DNA from: DATKXO01 sp035528995
Lineage (GTDB): Bacteria > Planctomycetota > Phycisphaerae > UBA1845
Assembly (NCBI GenBank): GCA_035528995.1
Contig: DATKXO010000419.1
Span: 1-6,529, forward strand
Direction of reading: 5' to 3'
DNA length: 6,529 bases
The position numbers were made by a program, and so were the translations under genes. Below are positions 5,422 through 6,529 of this stretch, in pieces (position 1 is the first letter of the stretch; each line of letters opens with the position of its first letter). The notes under the pieces are model-generated. The model searched no databases and was not told the origin of the DNA. It saw only the letters and a list, made by a program, of their open reading frames with translations.

Positions 5422-6529
5422 GTGAAGGACACGGGCGCACAAAAAGACGCGGCGGCGGCCGGGTACGCGAAGATGCGGGAACCGTACCGCACGGGCGCCC
5501 TGATCTCGCTGCTGCGGCTGCGCTGGTTCATCAACCTGCGGTGGGGCATGGTCGTGATGGCGATGGGCGCGCTGGTCCTGGAGCGCCTGGTGCTGGGCGC
5601 GCCGCCGCGACCGCGGGCTCTGGTGGTGACGCTGCTTCTGGTGGCGGGCGCCAACGTGGTGTGGATGGCCGTCTCGCGGATCCAGCGGATCAGGAGCCTG
5701 GCGACCGATGGGAACGAGGAGCAGACTATCCGTGCGGCGCTGGTGTTCGCCAACGCTCAGGTGGCCATCGACCTTCTGCTGCTGACGGCGATTCTGCGGT
5801 ACGCCGGGGGCGTGGAAAGCCCGATGGCCCTGTTCTACCTGTTTCACATGGCGATCGGCTCGCTGCTGCTGAAGACGTGGCAGGCGCTGCTTCAGGGAAT
5901 GTGGGCGGTGACGCTCTACGCGGCGTTGGGGGTGGGGGAGCTGGCGGGGCAGATCTACCCTCACTATCCGTTTCTGACGATGGTGGAACGAGCGGGTTGG
6001 TACGAGGTTCCGGAGTACGTGGCGGTGGCCATTGGGACGCTGGCCTGCGGGGTATTCGGCACGCTGTACTTCACGCTGCGGATCGCGTCTCGGCTGGACG
6101 AGCGGGAGCGGCAGTTGCGCGAGGCGCACGGGGCTTTGCACCAGTCGCAGGAGGCGATCTCGGAGCTGCAGAGCCGGCGTTCGCGGTTCATGCAGACGGC
6201 GGCCCATCAGCTCAAGAGCCCGCTGGCGGGGATTCACACGCTGGCGGGTTTGATTCGCGACGAGGTGGTCCCGGAGCAGACCATCCGGGAGATCAGTGCC
6301 AAGATCATGCGTCGTTGCCGCGAAGGCATCGCGCAGGTGACGGAGTTGCTGACGCTGGCCCGGGTGCAGGAGGCGGACCCGAGGCGGCATGCGGCCACTG
6401 CCCAGGACGTGGGGGCGATTGCGGCGGAGGTCTGCCAGCAGTACGAGGCGCAGGCTCGGGAGAAGAACGTAACCTTGAGTTACGGGGCGGTCTCGGGCGC
6501 CGATCTGCAGGTGTACGTTGCCCGGACCG
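5422..6529 (+). CDS. Membrane sensor histidine kinase, RegB-like N-terminus (3' truncated by window)
   Basis: The reading frame is open from GTG 5422 to the window end (369 complete codons), so the ATP-binding domain is missing here. GTG 5422 is the first possible start after an in-frame TGA at 5401, with GGAG nine bases upstream and only four bases after the regulator's stop. Six hydrophobic segments are visible at about residues 41-59, 66-84, 105-125, 135-150, 154-175 and 198-220. A charged, coiled-coil-like linker (222-255) follows. The HisKA dimerisation domain begins near 255 with the H-box AAHQLKSPLAG, so His262 is the likely phosphorylation site. The loop GGVESP (129-134) between segments 3 and 4 resembles the GGxxNPF quinone-sensing motif of RegB/PrrB. 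Cys299 (RRCREG) sits 37 residues after the His, close to the redox-active Cys of RegB. Kinase identity is firm from H-box and topology; the RegB relationship is inference. Confidence 0.88.
   Translation, partial: MKDTGAQKDAAAAGYAKMREPYRTGALISLLRLRWFINLRWGMVVMAMGALVLERLVLGAPPRPRALVVTLLLVAGANVVWMAVSRIQRIRSLATDGNEEQTIRAALVFANAQVAIDLLLLTAILRYAGGVESPMALFYLFHMAIGSLLLKTWQALLQGMWAVTLYAALGVGELAGQIYPHYPFLTMVERAGWYEVPEYVAVAIGTLACGVFGTLYFTLRIASRLDERERQLREAHGALHQSQEAISELQSRRSRFMQTAAHQLKSPLAGIHTLAGLIRDEVVPEQTIREISAKIMRRCREGIAQVTELLTLARVQEADPRRHAATAQDVGAIAAEVCQQYEAQAREKNVTLSYGAVSGADLQVYVART

Noticed and set aside
5185..6390. Long open frame on the minus strand opposite the receiver and kinase genes
   Set aside because: Its translation is dominated by Arg, Pro, His and Gln with no domain, and the opposite strand has a clear kinase frame. 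Long antisense frames are expected at this GC content.

Overview
This window is a GC-rich, bacterial-looking stretch in which every gene lies on the + strand with almost no space between genes. It holds a complete block of [NiFe]-hydrogenase maturation genes in the order hypF-hypC-hypD-hypE. A two-component pair follows: a single-domain response regulator and a membrane histidine kinase, the latter cut off by the window end. High GC, GTG and TTG starts and very tight gene packing would suit an anaerobic or facultative bacterium such as a Planctomycetota or deltaproteobacterial-type lineage. The sequence itself does not fix the taxon, and I hold that guess at low confidence.

Layout. Bases 1-83 are a short leader with no promoter I can support; it may be the tail of an upstream gene ending at 82. 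hypF runs 84-2465, hypC 2465-2749, hypD 2746-3942 and hypE 3939-4970. The three junctions overlap by 1, 4 and 4 bases (TAATG, GTGA, TTGA), which indicates translational coupling. After a 24-base gap with a good ribosome binding site comes the receiver protein (4995-5417). Four bases later the histidine kinase begins with GTG at 5422 and is still open at 6529.

How the genes work together. HypF transfers the carbamoyl group of carbamoyl phosphate to the C-terminal cysteine of HypE, and HypE dehydrates it to a thiocyanate. The HypC-HypD complex takes up the cyanide, assembles the Fe(CN)2CO unit and delivers it to the large-subunit precursor of a [NiFe] hydrogenase. All four proteins keep their diagnostic residues and look functional. 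The nickel-insertion genes hypA and hypB, the endopeptidase and the hydrogenase structural genes are not in this window.

The most interesting part is the two-component pair. The kinase has about six membrane spans, a GGxxSP loop between spans 3 and 4, and a cysteine 37 residues after the phospho-histidine. This pattern recalls the redox/quinone-sensing RegB/PrrB family. The partner regulator has a receiver domain only. This differs from the classical hydrogenase regulators HoxJ/HoxA and HupT/HupR, which are a soluble PAS kinase and an NtrC-type activator. The suggestion that the pair ties hydrogenase maturation to membrane redox state is inference.
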